64,000 bases of DNA from Pleomorphovibrio marinus (GTDB lineage Bacteria > Bacteroidota > Bacteroidia > Cytophagales > Cyclobacteriaceae): contig NZ_QCXY01000013.1 of the NCBI RefSeq assembly GCF_003347495.1, positions 62,001 to 126,000 on the forward strand. The letters run 5' to 3'. Of the stretch, positions 8,443-16,237 are shown in pieces. Below the pieces are notes generated by a model that worked only from the letters and a program-made list of their open reading frames with translations, did no database searches and had not been told where the DNA came from. Position numbers and translations under genes: made by a program. Numbering within the stretch: the first letter of the stretch is position 1; each line of letters opens with the position of its first letter.

Positions 8443-9255
8443 TCAAAATAATGGTATTTGAATCCTGCTTAAAACTTTTTCATTTGCATCTTTGAAATAA
8501 CCTTTCTTTATCTCAAAACCATATCCTTTACGGCCTGTTTGCGCTGCAGCCAATAGGGTAACCGCGCTTCCAGCCACGGGATCAATAACAACCTCCCCGG
8601 GATCGGTAAATAATCTTATCAACCTTTCTAATAATTTAACTGGCTTTTGTGTTGGATGAACTTTTACTGTTACCCCATCCCTCTCCCAATCAAAACAATT
8701 GAAAATCATTTTTCCATGGTTATTAAATTTTGGAAGCTTGTCACGATAAAGTATTACACCATATTCACAATTTCCTACAACTCGCATATTTGCCTTTAGT
8801 ACCTGAGCGGAGAAATTTTTCCTAAATACCAAGTTGATGTAATTTTTGAACCCGTATTTTTTAGCCTTTTCAATCAATTCAAACTGCTGCTCAAATTCAC
8901 AAAATACAATCATGCATGGTGCCCTACCTTTATCTTTCGGTTCCTTAACAAGCATATTTGAACAAAAATGAAGAAATTCAGTAATTCGAAAATCTTTATC
9001 GGTATCAAAAAATTCGGTTCCTGCTTTTGATGATTCCCCATTCTTGTTATCACCTCCCTCATACCATGCAGGATTTGAAGCATAGGCATAATTACCAAGA
9101 TTGTAGGGTATATCAGCTATGACCAATTGAGCCTTAGGAATACCATAAACCTTATAGTTTTGAAAATGATCATTGAATAATTTAGGTTTATGAAACTTTT
9201 TCTGATCCCGTCCTTTGATAAAGGAAGTTTGGGATGATTCTACAATTTGGGCCAT
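8443..9255 (-). CDS. DNA methyltransferase, DIPY variant
   Basis: 270 residues with the same order of motifs: DIPYNLGNYAYA (a DPPY variant with Ile) near residue 48, VHPTQKPVKLLERLI near 200, and motif I VIDPVAGSAVTLLAA near 221. Ile in place of the first Pro of DPPY is unusual but does not remove the catalytic Asp-Pro-Tyr frame. It is first in its transcript, behind a promoter element at 9279-9313, and followed directly by the second methyltransferase. Two enzymes suggest two protected sequences. Confidence 0.83.
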   Translation of the reverse strand: MAQIVESSQTSFIKGRDQKKFHKPKLFNDHFQNYKVYGIPKAQLVIADIPYNLGNYAYASNPAWYEGGDNKNGESSKAGTEFFDTDKDFRITEFLHFCSNMLVKEPKDKGRAPCMIVFCEFEQQFELIEKAKKYGFKNYINLVFRKNFSAQVLKANMRVVGNCEYGVILYRDKLPKFNNHGKMIFNCFDWERDGVTVKVHPTQKPVKLLERLIRLFTDPGEVVIDPVAGSAVTLLAAAQTGRKGYGFEIKKGYFKDANEKVLSRIQIPLF

Positions 9256-9278
9256 TCGTTTTATTTTGGTTTTGAGTT

Positions 9279-9313
9279 CTAAAGTTAAGTATAATACTTA
9301 ATTAATCAAGTAA
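9279..9313 (-). promoter_or_regulatory. Prophage promoter with perfect dyad
   Basis: On the minus strand TTACTTGA is followed, 19 bp after its TTG, by TAACTTT. The interval contains a perfect 17-bp palindrome TTAAGTATAATACTTAA (9285-9301). The dyad lies between the -33 and -7 boxes, where a bound repressor would block polymerase. Confidence 0.65.
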
Positions 9314-9316
9314 TTG

Positions 9317-9526
9317 CTATAAAAAAACATAACTTTCCCCGTTGATGCATTTGTTATAATCCCCGTTGAAAATACTCCATTCCTCCCCCGTTTCATCTAC
9401 TACCCTGATCATTGAATTATATTCCTTTATGACCTTCAAAGGCTTGTTCCAGATATGTTTGTCAAAATATTTATTCGTGCATGGCAGGTTCTCTGCCCTG
9501 AATCCTATTTTTACTTTTACTGTCAT
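9317..9526 (-). CDS. Hypothetical phage protein (69 aa)
   Basis: 69 residues, beta-rich (MIRVVDETGEEWSIFNGDYNKC), without a signal or membrane segment. It lies 3 bp downstream of the endonuclease gene on the same strand, so it is probably the last gene of the replication operon. The small SH3-like pattern (IRVVDETGEEW) is not enough for a family. Confidence 0.5.
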   Translation of the reverse strand: MTVKVKIGFRAENLPCTNKYFDKHIWNKPLKVIKEYNSMIRVVDETGEEWSIFNGDYNKCINGESYVFL

Positions 9527-9529
9527 AGT

Positions 9530-9955
9530 TTATTCGTTGTTTATCATTTCCCCAACCAACTCCAAAAATTCATCCTTGAGCAAATCCGAAGGAACAACCC
9601 TAACCAACCTCCATCCCAAAGCAGCTGCCCGGTTATACTTTTCAATATCCTTTACAAATCCCGATCCCCTAGTATGCCTCCCTTGGGTCCATACTCCCCC
9701 CTCAACTTCAATGGCTATTTTGTAATGAGGTAGCGCAAAATCAAACCTCCATCTTCGATTAGGGTCAAACCTGAATTCAGGAACAATTTTCACCCCATAC
9801 CTGAATATTACCATTTTGAGGAACATACTTGACTTATCAAGCCCCTTTTTTACCGCTTTTTTTTGCGCCTGTGGCCTTTTCGGTATGCGTGTGGTGTTCT
9901 TGTGCCACACCTTGGACTTTCTCAATTGAGAGAGGGTTATTTTAGCTTTTTTCAT
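9530..9955 (-). CDS. PD-(D/E)XK endonuclease-like protein
   Basis: 141 residues with a basic N-terminus and a C-terminal core RFDFALPHYKIAIEVEGGVW...FVKDIEKYNRAAALGWRLVRV. The D...ExE pattern (Asp in RFDF, then EVE) fits the Vsr/DUF559 branch of PD-(D/E)XK nucleases. Following dnaB, it may resolve recombination intermediates or process concatemers, as small phage nucleases in this place often do. Confidence 0.75.
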   Translation of the reverse strand: MKKAKITLSQLRKSKVWHKNTTRIPKRPQAQKKAVKKGLDKSSMFLKMVIFRYGVKIVPEFRFDPNRRWRFDFALPHYKIAIEVEGGVWTQGRHTRGSGFVKDIEKYNRAAALGWRLVRVVPSDLLKDEFLELVGEMINNE

Positions 9956-9957
9956 AA

Positions 9958-11457
9958 TCAGAATAAATTTGGGTCCCTTGGCTCGGTGTCGAAGTCAGAC
10001 AATCCCGCCCTTATGTTTGTGTTTCGTGAATAATCATGATCTATCTGAGCGGCCTTTTCAATTTTTTCAATTCTTTCCTCTACATCCTCATCCTTGAAAT
10101 CCGTATATCTAGCAAAGAACTTGGTGAATACACTTCCTAATGCGCCGTTCCTATGTTTCGAAATCATTATTTCCCCCATATTTTGGGTGGAATTCCCGTT
10201 GCTATCCTCCATGATCCCGTAATATTCGGCCCGGTACAGAAACATGATGATATCAGCGTCTTGCTCAATAGCCCCTGATTCTCGGAGGTCAGAAAGGTTT
10301 GGCCGCTTGTCACCTCCCCGGGTTTCTACCGCCCTTGATAGCTGGGCAAGGGCTATAACTGGAATTTTCAACTCCTTCGCTATCTTTTTCAACCCCCTTG
10401 CAATTGCTGAAATCTCCTGCTCCCTGTTACCGGATCCTTTTGCGCTCATGAGTTGTAAGTAGTCCACCACAATCATTTTTATGCCGTGCTGTGTTTTCAT
10501 TCGGTAGGCCTTCGACCTCAAAGCTGTGATTGAGAGTTCGGCGGTATCATCGATATGCATGTTATAGCCAAAAATCCTATCACATTCACTTGATAGCTTG
10601 TTAAATTCCCCCTCGGAAACCTCCCCGGCCTGTAGTTCCGAACTGCTTTTCATGTGGGTTTCCTGTGCTAATATGCGTTTGAAAAGTTGGCTCTTTGACA
10701 TCTCAAGACTGAAAAAAGACACCGGGAAACCCTGTTTTGCGGCATTGCACACCCAATTGATCGCAAGTGATGTTTTCCCCATTGCGGGACGTGCGGCCAG
10801 GATGATTAAGTCAGGTTGCTGCCATCCCTTGACTATCTCATCCAACTTTTTGAACCCTGTAGGGATTCCAATCAACTTTCCCTTGTTTGACATAGCCGTG
10901 GCAATTTCCTCCATCGCCTCCCGGCCAATCTCCCTCAATGTCTGGGTGTTTCCGTTGTCAATCCCGGAGATGATCCCTATTACATCATTTTGCTGCTTCT
11001 CGATGATCTCAAAACAATCCGATTGATCATCATAGGCCATTTGGATGATTTCATGAGCGGTCTTGATAGCCTCCCTCTTGATGTGGGTTTCTTGGATGAT
11101 CCTTGTATGAAATTCGATGTTATCAGCACTTGAAACTTTACTTGTTAGTTCGGTGATGTACACAGCTCCCCCACATTCTTCAAGTTTCCCTTTTTTCCGG
11201 AGGTGGTCAGAAACCGTTAGGATGTCAACGGGGTCACCGTTGCTGTACAGTTCCATTATCGATTCAGTGATTAACCGGTGCCGGTCCAGGTACATGATAC
11301 TTGGCCTAATTGAAGCACCGACCAAAACCAAGGCCTCCCTCTCAAGCATTAGAGCTCCCAGCACCACTTTTTCAAACTCGATCGCTTGAGGTGGTATCTT
11401 TCCCCCTGTGTTCTGCTGAACAGGTAGTGTCGGTTTCTTTTGGATTGCGTAGGTCAT
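9958..11457 (-). CDS. dnaB: Replicative DNA helicase DnaB
   Basis: 499 residues from ATG 11457, which overlaps the TGA of the replisome organiser (ATGA). Longer upstream reading would run through that gene. After a short phage-specific lead, the N-terminal DnaB domain begins at QAIEFEKVVLGALM. The RecA-like core carries Walker A (AARPAMGKTSLA) and Walker B (KMIVVDYLQLM), followed by the DnaB phrase LKKIAKELKIPVIALAQLSR and R-finger region. It unwinds DNA ahead of the fork as a hexamer. Having its own helicase frees the phage from recruiting the host one. Confidence 0.95.
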   Translation of the reverse strand: MTYAIQKKPTLPVQQNTGGKIPPQAIEFEKVVLGALMLEREALVLVGASIRPSIMYLDRHRLITESIMELYSNGDPVDILTVSDHLRKKGKLEECGGAVYITELTSKVSSADNIEFHTRIIQETHIKREAIKTAHEIIQMAYDDQSDCFEIIEKQQNDVIGIISGIDNGNTQTLREIGREAMEEIATAMSNKGKLIGIPTGFKKLDEIVKGWQQPDLIILAARPAMGKTSLAINWVCNAAKQGFPVSFFSLEMSKSQLFKRILAQETHMKSSSELQAGEVSEGEFNKLSSECDRIFGYNMHIDDTAELSITALRSKAYRMKTQHGIKMIVVDYLQLMSAKGSGNREQEISAIARGLKKIAKELKIPVIALAQLSRAVETRGGDKRPNLSDLRESGAIEQDADIIMFLYRAEYYGIMEDSNGNSTQNMGEIMISKHRNGALGSVFTKFFARYTDFKDEDVEERIEKIEKAAQIDHDYSRNTNIRAGLSDFDTEPRDPNLF

Positions 11458-12275
11458 TTTGAAAGTACGTAGTCTGGTAATGCATAGGATAGCCGCTGTG
11501 GGGCTTGTTCCTGTGCTTTTTCTTTTTGGATGAGTTTGGTCCAGTCCTGTTCGGTCCACTTGCCATCCTCATAGCTTTTAGATGGATCACCCAAATAGTT
11601 TTCTAGGCTGTGGGGAAATCCGTTTTTATCCTTGTAGGTTTTGTATGCGGTAAATTGGGTGCTGAGGTGGTCTAGTTTTTTGTTCAGGTGGCAATGCCTG
11701 ACAAAGTTTCCAATCTTCCGGTAGGTGTTCGGGTTTGTAAGTTCGCTCACATTGAAAAATTCAGCTATGATCTTTGTGGCTTTGATGACCCGCTCAGTGT
11801 CCTGTGGCTGGTCTAGGTTTATTGGGGATTCTAGGTTTTGGTTTTCTTGATTTTCAGGAATAGGTAACTCTTTTTCTTTATCCTTATCTTTTTCTTTATC
11901 CTTATCTTTATAGCTAGAGCTTTGCTTTAGCATTGCTTTAGCATTGCTAGACTTTGATAAACCGCCTTTACGGCCTGCTATTTGGCGTTTTTTACGTTTT
12001 TCACTCAATAAATCGAACTGATCATTAAGAAAAACAATGTCTACGTTTTCAGATTCATCTACCTTTAATATACCAAGGCTAATCAATTGCTCTAGCAAAC
12101 TTGTAGCATTGCTAAAGCGTTTCTTAAGCATTGCTAAATCTACCGTACAATCCTTTATCCAGTAAAAACCACAAATATCAATGAACAATCCTTTCAATTC
12201 ATAGGATTCAATTCCAATATCTCCATTTTGCCATTCCTGAACTGTGAACCTGAAATAAGGGAGTTCTTTAGCCAT
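11454..12275 (-). CDS. Replisome organiser / helicase loader
   Basis: 273 residues. The N-terminus (AKELPYFRFTVQEWQNGDIGIESYELKGLFIDICGFYW) has the winged-helix look of the DUF4373 (Lin1244/Lin1753-like) N-terminal domain of phage replication initiators. A linker of repeated Lys-Asp-Lys-Glu units (about residues 122-137) follows, and the C-terminal helical part could load DnaB, the next gene. DNA inside the gene contains four near-identical AGCATTGCT sites, as origins lie inside the O gene of lambda. Confidence 0.8.
   Translation of the reverse strand: MAKELPYFRFTVQEWQNGDIGIESYELKGLFIDICGFYWIKDCTVDLAMLKKRFSNATSLLEQLISLGILKVDESENVDIVFLNDQFDLLSEKRKKRQIAGRKGGLSKSSNAKAMLKQSSSYKDKDKEKDKDKEKELPIPENQENQNLESPINLDQPQDTERVIKATKIIAEFFNVSELTNPNTYRKIGNFVRHCHLNKKLDHLSTQFTAYKTYKDKNGFPHSLENYLGDPSKSYEDGKWTEQDWTKLIQKEKAQEQAPQRLSYALPDYVLSK
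11917..12140 (-). repeat. Iteron-like AGCAnTGCT repeats, candidate phage origin
   Basis: Two direct 11-bp copies of TTTAGCATTGC lie at 11926-11947, with a degenerate half copy before them. Two more sites share AGCATTGCTAAA at 12105-12116 and 12127-12138. The unit is a 9-bp dyad. They lie within the replisome organiser gene, a typical place for lambdoid-style origins. Confidence 0.5.
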
Positions 12276-12313
12276 AGTTTACACATGTTTAAAATTTTAG
12301 ACATAAAAAAACA

Positions 12314-12460
12314 TCATGCCCTGACAAGGGTATAGGTGCCAATCTTTCTAGATTCATACCTTCCGGCCTTAATACCCATATAGACCGCCTGAACCGTTAT
12401 GCCTCTTTGATCGGCAAACTCCCTGACTGACATCCATCCGTTTTTTACTAGTGTTTCCAT
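12314..12460 (-). CDS. Small HTH (excisionase/MerR-like) protein
   Basis: 48 residues from ATG 12460 to TGA 12314. The text WMSVREFADQRGITVQAVYMGIKAGRYESRKIGTYTLV is a short winged-helix HTH like excisionases or Bacteroidota helix_turn_helix_17 proteins: the SVREFA-x-x-x-G-I-T-x-Q-A-V-Y recognition helix, then a wing. It has its own promoter element (12482-12516) and precedes the replisome organiser, so it may regulate replication genes. It is shorter than the usual cut-off for ORF calling. Confidence 0.75.
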   Translation of the reverse strand: METLVKNGWMSVREFADQRGITVQAVYMGIKAGRYESRKIGTYTLVRA

Positions 12461-12481
12461 TTTAAAATTTTAAATTCCCTT

Positions 12482-12516
12482 GCAAAGTAAAGTAAAACCC
12501 TTAACAAGTCAAGTAA
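12482..12516 (-). promoter_or_regulatory. Prophage promoter for replication operon
   Basis: On the minus strand TTACTTGA, 20 bp after its TTG, then TACTTTGC, with AAG...CTT between. It lies just downstream of a strong terminator, so it would start the replication transcript. Confidence 0.6.
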
Positions 12517-12522
12517 AAGGTA

Positions 12523-12563
12523 GAAAAAAAAGCACGGGCCATTGAGAACCCGTGCTAAAAAAA
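12523..12563. terminator. Bidirectional intrinsic terminator
   Basis: AGCACGGG (12531-12538) pairs with CCCGTGCT (12549-12556), flanked by seven or eight As on one side and Ts on the other in either direction. On the minus strand it follows the stop of the 75-residue gene and would end the accessory-gene transcript. Confidence 0.8.
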
Positions 12564-12576
12564 TCAACTACACTTC

Positions 12577-12804
12577 TTAGGAATTCCATTTGTTGAGCAT
12601 TTCCCTTAAATTCTCCACGGTAGTTTTGTACCTATAGAAAATTTCCCTCTTTGCATCTAATTTAGCGTAAACCCATTCTTTTTCCTTGTTGAAGGAGTGA
12701 TTTTGGAGAAACATAGCCCTATGTTGAAGCTGCGTTATCTCCTTATCAAAATCATAGAGGTCAGATTCAGCCTTCTGTAGTATTTCTTCTAATTTTTCTT
12801 CCAT
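12577..12804 (-). CDS. Small coiled-coil phage protein (75 aa)
   Basis: 75 residues from ATG 12804; an earlier in-frame TTG would overlap the upstream gene by 20 bp and is less likely. The sequence is almost wholly helical and charged (MEEKLEEILQKAESDLYDFDKEITQLQHRA). It is the last gene before the terminator. No family recognised. Confidence 0.55.
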   Translation of the reverse strand: MEEKLEEILQKAESDLYDFDKEITQLQHRAMFLQNHSFNKEKEWVYAKLDAKREIFYRYKTTVENLREMLNKWNS

Positions 12805-12808
12805 GCTT

Positions 12809-13129
12809 TCAAAATTCAGTAGTTGCAATCATATCAGTTTCCGTGTTCTGTTCAGCATATTCCTTGAATGACATTACGATTTTGTAACCACCACAATAAT
12901 CATCTTCATTCCATTCTATACCATCATCCTCATCTGGTTCTGGTTCGTTTGGATCAATTAAGTAGTTAGAATCCCATTGCTTTTTAGGCACAGACCTAAT
13001 TTCGCACCCATCCAAATCTCTAACACCAATATGGTCCATATAAAATGTCCTTGCCTCTTTGATGTTGGGAGCAAATACCCATTCGGTTGTGTTGGATAAT
13101 TTAGGCCATTTGAATTCGTAGATTTTCAT
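12809..13129 (-). CDS. Hypothetical phage protein (106 aa)
   Basis: A 106-residue protein coupled by ATGA (13126-13129) to the HNH gene upstream. An acidic middle (NEPEPDEDDGIEWNEDDY) separates a beta-strand N-terminus from a short helical end. No family recognised. The acidic stretch could mimic DNA, but this is only a possibility. Confidence 0.55.
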   Translation of the reverse strand: MKIYEFKWPKLSNTTEWVFAPNIKEARTFYMDHIGVRDLDGCEIRSVPKKQWDSNYLIDPNEPEPDEDDGIEWNEDDYCGGYKIVMSFKEYAEQNTETDMIATTEF

Positions 13130-13476
13130 GGTTTTATTTTTTTTGCCCTTCTATATTTTTCTTTTGCATCATAACGCAAATGGCATAATTGACACAATGC
13201 GGCAAGCCTATCCAATTTGACTTCATGATTGGTTTCATCATGATCTAAATGGGCTATTGTTAAAATTACTTTTACAGGAAATGATCTCCAATGAGTTGGA
13301 GCATCAAATTTGTTTCTATGCCAAATAGTGCCATTTTTTGTTTTTTCTCTGTAAACAATTGAATAGTTTTTAACCCCGCAAAACTCACAACAATTACCAG
13401 CCCTTTCCAATACCCTTGGCCTGATCTCTGTTTTCCAGTTGTCAGGATATTTACTGTAATCAATTGGCATGATCAA
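13126..13476 (-). CDS. HNH endonuclease-like protein
   Basis: 116 residues. CEFCG near residue 30 and CQLCH near residue 97 are paired zinc-ligand knuckles around the core LTIAHLDHDETNHEVKLDRLAALC, which supplies the His-Asp-His pattern of HNH nucleases. It overlaps the DUF4494-like gene by ATGA. In tailed phages HNH proteins assist packaging or act as homing nucleases. The spacing here is close to the 5-methylcytosine-endonuclease type. Confidence 0.8.
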   Translation of the reverse strand: MIMPIDYSKYPDNWKTEIRPRVLERAGNCCEFCGVKNYSIVYREKTKNGTIWHRNKFDAPTHWRSFPVKVILTIAHLDHDETNHEVKLDRLAALCQLCHLRYDAKEKYRRAKKIKP

Positions 13477-13913
13477 TCCCCCTCCCCACTCTCATAAGGG
13501 AAAACCTCCAAAATAGGGCTTTCCTCGATCTTTGGCACCTGGAATGATACCAACATATTACTCAAGCTCTCATGTACCCTGTCATAGGCTTCTTTGACGT
13601 TGTGAGCGGTCAATAGCATGTATTGGGTAATTTTCTTTTCTTTTCCGGATCCTTCATCAGCAATGAAATAGGTGACCTTGCACTTAAACCATACATCAAT
13701 GTCATCATAAAAGAAAACATCCGATATGTTGGCCGGAACCAATCTTTTCACCTGGAAGTCTCCTCGGATTTGGGAGCCCAATAAATCATAGATCCTGGCT
13801 TCAGCTTCTGAGTGACTGACTGCATCAATCAGGTACTTTTCAGATACCTTTTTCAATAGGCCCTGATCATTTTCTTTGGCGTAAGTAATTGTTGCTTCAA
13901 AATACGTTCTCAT
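13473..13913 (-). CDS. DUF4494-like phage protein
   Basis: 146 residues starting MRTYFEATITYAKENDQGLLKKVSEKYLIDAVSHSEAEARI. This matches my memory of DUF4494, a family found in Bacteroidota phages and genomes: an N-terminal strand with KVxExYLVDAxSxTEAEARI, then a middle starting with FxVK. Two similar halves, an aromatic-rich strand followed by a helix (AHNVKEAYDRVHESL), suggest an internal duplication. The function is unknown. Confidence 0.65.
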   Translation of the reverse strand: MRTYFEATITYAKENDQGLLKKVSEKYLIDAVSHSEAEARIYDLLGSQIRGDFQVKRLVPANISDVFFYDDIDVWFKCKVTYFIADEGSGKEKKITQYMLLTAHNVKEAYDRVHESLSNMLVSFQVPKIEESPILEVFPYESGEGD

Positions 13914-13925
13914 TTGATTTGTTAT

Positions 13926-14183
13926 TTAGGTTGAAATTTCATTTAGTAATTGCAATACCCTTTCTTTTGACTTTTGAAACTGGCTGTCATCAGTGGGTAA
14001 TATTTCCCTGATTTCAGATTCAATCTGCTTGATCCATCCTTTCTTATCGGATTGGAGAAAGAAACCTGAAACCCGCTTTATTTTGGCTATTGACTTGGCC
14101 TTTCGATCCTCACATAACCCGTATGCCTGATATGCTTTTTCTCGCTGCCTGGCAAAGGAAATAAGTATCTGAGCGGGCTTCAT
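13926..14183 (-). CDS. Hypothetical phage protein (85 aa)
   Basis: A basic, helical 85-residue protein (SFARQREKAYQAYGLCEDRKAKSIAKIKR). It may bind nucleic acid, but no motif supports that. The region before its ATG contains a degenerate half of the prophage promoter element (CTACTTAA) without a clear -7 box. Confidence 0.5.
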   Translation of the reverse strand: MKPAQILISFARQREKAYQAYGLCEDRKAKSIAKIKRVSGFFLQSDKKGWIKQIESEIREILPTDDSQFQKSKERVLQLLNEIST

Positions 14184-14216
14184 GCTTGATTAGTTAAGTA
14201 GTTGGGGTAAATTTTT

Positions 14217-14897
14217 TTAGGGTTCTTGATTCAGGTATTTTTCGAGTTGTTGGGCTAGTAATTCATTGGTTTCCCAGCACCCTATTTTTCTGCATTTATC
14301 TTTAGCGGCATCATTCATGATAAAGTGGAAGTGCCCTGAATCAATATTACCTCCTTCTGCTTTAACGGTGGGTTTTTCAGGTAGCTTTGTGGCCCATTTC
14401 CCTTGTTGATAAACAGGATGACCATAAAAGTAAAGAGTATCGGTGTCTTTTTGGTATTTCCATTTCGTTGACTGATCAGCTAAGGCACCTCCCTTCATTT
14501 CTGAAAAATCAAGGTTTCTAATTTGATCATCATAGATACAATCACCCAGTTTTTCATTGGATTCAGTTATGAGTTGAAGTACGTACTCATGTTCGGTTGA
14601 GGGTTTGAACCTCTCTTTGTTTAAGCCATACCACCCATCACCATCCCCATCATTGTTTCTAATATTGTAGTATTTATTGATATTTGAATTATCAATAACT
14701 TTATAAATTCGCCCTACAGTAAAACACCCTTCTGAATTAGTATTATCCACACACTCCACAAACTCACACCCATCCCAAGGGTCTTTCTTAGGATTTATAG
14801 TGAACAGCTCACTGTGTCCAAGATTAGGGACTCTCTCTAATTCAAACCCTTCCTTATCGCAAAGGGCTTTCAATCGGTCAATGTCTTGTTTTTTCAT
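14217..14897 (-). CDS. Hypothetical phage protein (226 aa)
   Basis: 226 residues, soluble and aromatic-rich. Residues 40-95 (FVECVDNTNSEGCFTVGRIYKVID...NNDGDGDGWYGLNKERFKP) form an SH3-like beta barrel pattern, which recurs in simpler form in the next gene (VKGKVYDGDFRWSF). The C-terminal part (DSGHFHFIMNDAAKDKCRKIGCWETNELLAQQLEKYL) is a separate helical unit. It overlaps the upstream gene by 20 bp. No family recognised. Confidence 0.55.
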   Translation of the reverse strand: MKKQDIDRLKALCDKEGFELERVPNLGHSELFTINPKKDPWDGCEFVECVDNTNSEGCFTVGRIYKVIDNSNINKYYNIRNNDGDGDGWYGLNKERFKPSTEHEYVLQLITESNEKLGDCIYDDQIRNLDFSEMKGGALADQSTKWKYQKDTDTLYFYGHPVYQQGKWATKLPEKPTVKAEGGNIDSGHFHFIMNDAAKDKCRKIGCWETNELLAQQLEKYLNQEP

Positions 14898-15294
14898 CTT
14901 CTAGTTGTTTGAATGTTTCTTTAGCGAGTTCGATTGCGTCTTCCACTATTGCTCTGTCTGGTAGAGTTGCATGTGTTTTTAGACCTACAATCTCCCTAAC
15001 ATTTCCCAAAACCGCCATTTCAAACTTGGTCATGCTAGAGGCTGGCATGTCTTGGTTTAGTATTTTAGAATAGCTTACACGATTATGAATTACTTCTTCT
15101 GGTTCTGTTATTTCTTCCCATTCTTCACTACAAATCAACTCTTTTCTGGTCACCCATGATTCCAGTGGTGGCCCCGTTTGGCCTTCGAATGACCACCTAA
15201 AATCACCGTCATAAACTTTTCCCTTAACGGGTGGATTATCCCAAACATAATTATCTGGGTTACCCACAAACTTAAATTTCCTTTCCATCTCCAA
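14878..15294 (-). CDS. Hypothetical phage protein (138 aa)
   Basis: 138 residues. The N-terminal half (KFKFVGNPDNYVWDNPPVKGKVYDGDFRW) is beta-rich and resembles the SH3-like part of the neighbouring 226-residue protein; the C-terminal half is helical. It overlaps genes on both sides by about 20 bp, as is common in this compact accessory block. Confidence 0.5.
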   Translation of the reverse strand: MEMERKFKFVGNPDNYVWDNPPVKGKVYDGDFRWSFEGQTGPPLESWVTRKELICSEEWEEITEPEEVIHNRVSYSKILNQDMPASSMTKFEMAVLGNVREIVGLKTHATLPDRAIVEDAIELAKETFKQLEDEKTRH

Positions 15295-15604
15295 TTTCTT
15301 TAATTATTTCCTCTGATCTTTTTTCAATCTTCAAAAGCGTTTCCTTTGCTTTTTCCCATTTTTCCAAACCTATCAAGGTCAAAAATACCTTACCCTGAAC
15401 GTCTAACAACGGGTCAAGAGGGCATCCAAAAACATCCCTTGGGATAATACTGCATTGGTTCCCACATGCACAGGTAACCCAATCCCCCGCAATATTAGTG
15501 GCTACAACACACTCCCTTTTTGAGACCTCACCCCTAATGGCCCTTTCAAGAAATTCATTCCAATCGAACGGGGTTCCTTTTTCTTGTTCACAATATGTTT
15601 GCAT
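15272..15604 (-). CDS. Hypothetical phage protein with CxCxxxC (110 aa)
   Basis: 110 residues. A central cysteine cluster (VTCACGNQCSIIPRDVFGCP) could bind zinc, and the C-terminus is a charged helix (KAKETLLKIEKRSEEIIKEIGDG). Proteins of this kind are common in phage accessory blocks without known roles. Confidence 0.5.
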   Translation of the reverse strand: MQTYCEQEKGTPFDWNEFLERAIRGEVSKRECVVATNIAGDWVTCACGNQCSIIPRDVFGCPLDPLLDVQGKVFLTLIGLEKWEKAKETLLKIEKRSEEIIKEIGDGKEI

Positions 15605-15615
15605 TTTGGTTTTGG

Positions 15616-15798
15616 TTAAAATTCCCTTAAATCCTTCTCATTCACCGGAAACCTGCCAGACTTACCCTCAACTATCAGTGCTGGCCTTGATTCCCTGATT
15701 ATGATCACAACCTCATTTTTCTTTCCGTATACCACCCTTTTCTTACCCCCGTTGCTGAGAATATCCTTCAATAGCACGGCTTTATTTGATTTTTTCAT
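15616..15798 (-). CDS. Small basic phage protein (60 aa)
   Basis: 60 residues, basic N-terminus then beta-rich (RVVYGKKNEVVIIIRESRPALIVEGKSGRFPVNEKDL). It overlaps the upstream gene by 17 bp. A small nucleic-acid-binding or SH3-like fold is plausible but unproven. Confidence 0.45.
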   Translation of the reverse strand: MKKSNKAVLLKDILSNGGKKRVVYGKKNEVVIIIRESRPALIVEGKSGRFPVNEKDLREF

Positions 15799-16033
15799 CG
15801 TCTGAAAAGATGGTGCTTATAAGTTTCTGTTTGAAACTGGACCTAGAGTTTACCAAGTCAATATGTCTATTATTGAGGTCCCTTAGGTGCCTTATTAGAT
15901 TAGTGGTTTCCTCGGGGTCAAACACATAGTTGGCCACCTCTGCCTCTGACGTGATTTCAATATGGATCTTCCCAGCATCATCCATGTGGGTGATTATCCT
16001 GTCTCCGTTGTTCGTCTCAAATAATGCCTTCAT
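15782..16033 (-). CDS. Hypothetical phage protein (83 aa)
   Basis: 83 residues: a strand-rich N-terminus (DRIITHMDDAGKIHIEITSEAEVANYVF) and a helical end. It overlaps the next gene by 17 bp. No family recognised. Confidence 0.45.
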   Translation of the reverse strand: MKALFETNNGDRIITHMDDAGKIHIEITSEAEVANYVFDPEETTNLIRHLRDLNNRHIDLVNSRSSFKQKLISTIFSDDEKIK

Positions 16034-16042
16034 GGTTCTTGT

Positions 16043-16237
16043 TTATTTTAGGTTTTCAATTCCGTAATCCTGGATATAGTCTAATACTGATTGCTGTTCT
16101 TGACTTATTTTCCGGCCCCTCATTAATTCGAGGGAAATTTCGGCATGGAGCCATTTAAGGTAATGGTCCGGTACATTGGCCATCGGGGTTCCTTTGTGTT
16201 TGCCAAATGGCATTGGGTCATTGTCTGTTAGGGTCAT
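16043..16237 (-). CDS. DUF3820-like protein
   Basis: 64 residues. MPFGKHKGTPMANVPDHYLKWL is the hallmark of DUF3820 and related exonuclease-appended domains, in which a FGKxKGxxxxxVPxxYLxWL motif is conserved. It is coupled to the coiled-coil gene by ATGA (16234-16237). The family's biochemical role is unclear. Confidence 0.65.
   Translation of the reverse strand: MTLTDNDPMPFGKHKGTPMANVPDHYLKWLHAEISLELMRGRKISQEQQSVLDYIQDYGIENLK

Noticed and set aside
11372-11590. Minus-strand frame of 72 residues across the replisome organiser-dnaB junction
   Set aside because: It overlaps the coupled organiser and dnaB genes and explains nothing they do not.
13272-13463. Minus-strand frame of 63 residues inside the HNH gene
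   Set aside because: It is fully contained in another frame of the HNH gene, whose zinc and HNH motifs are clear.
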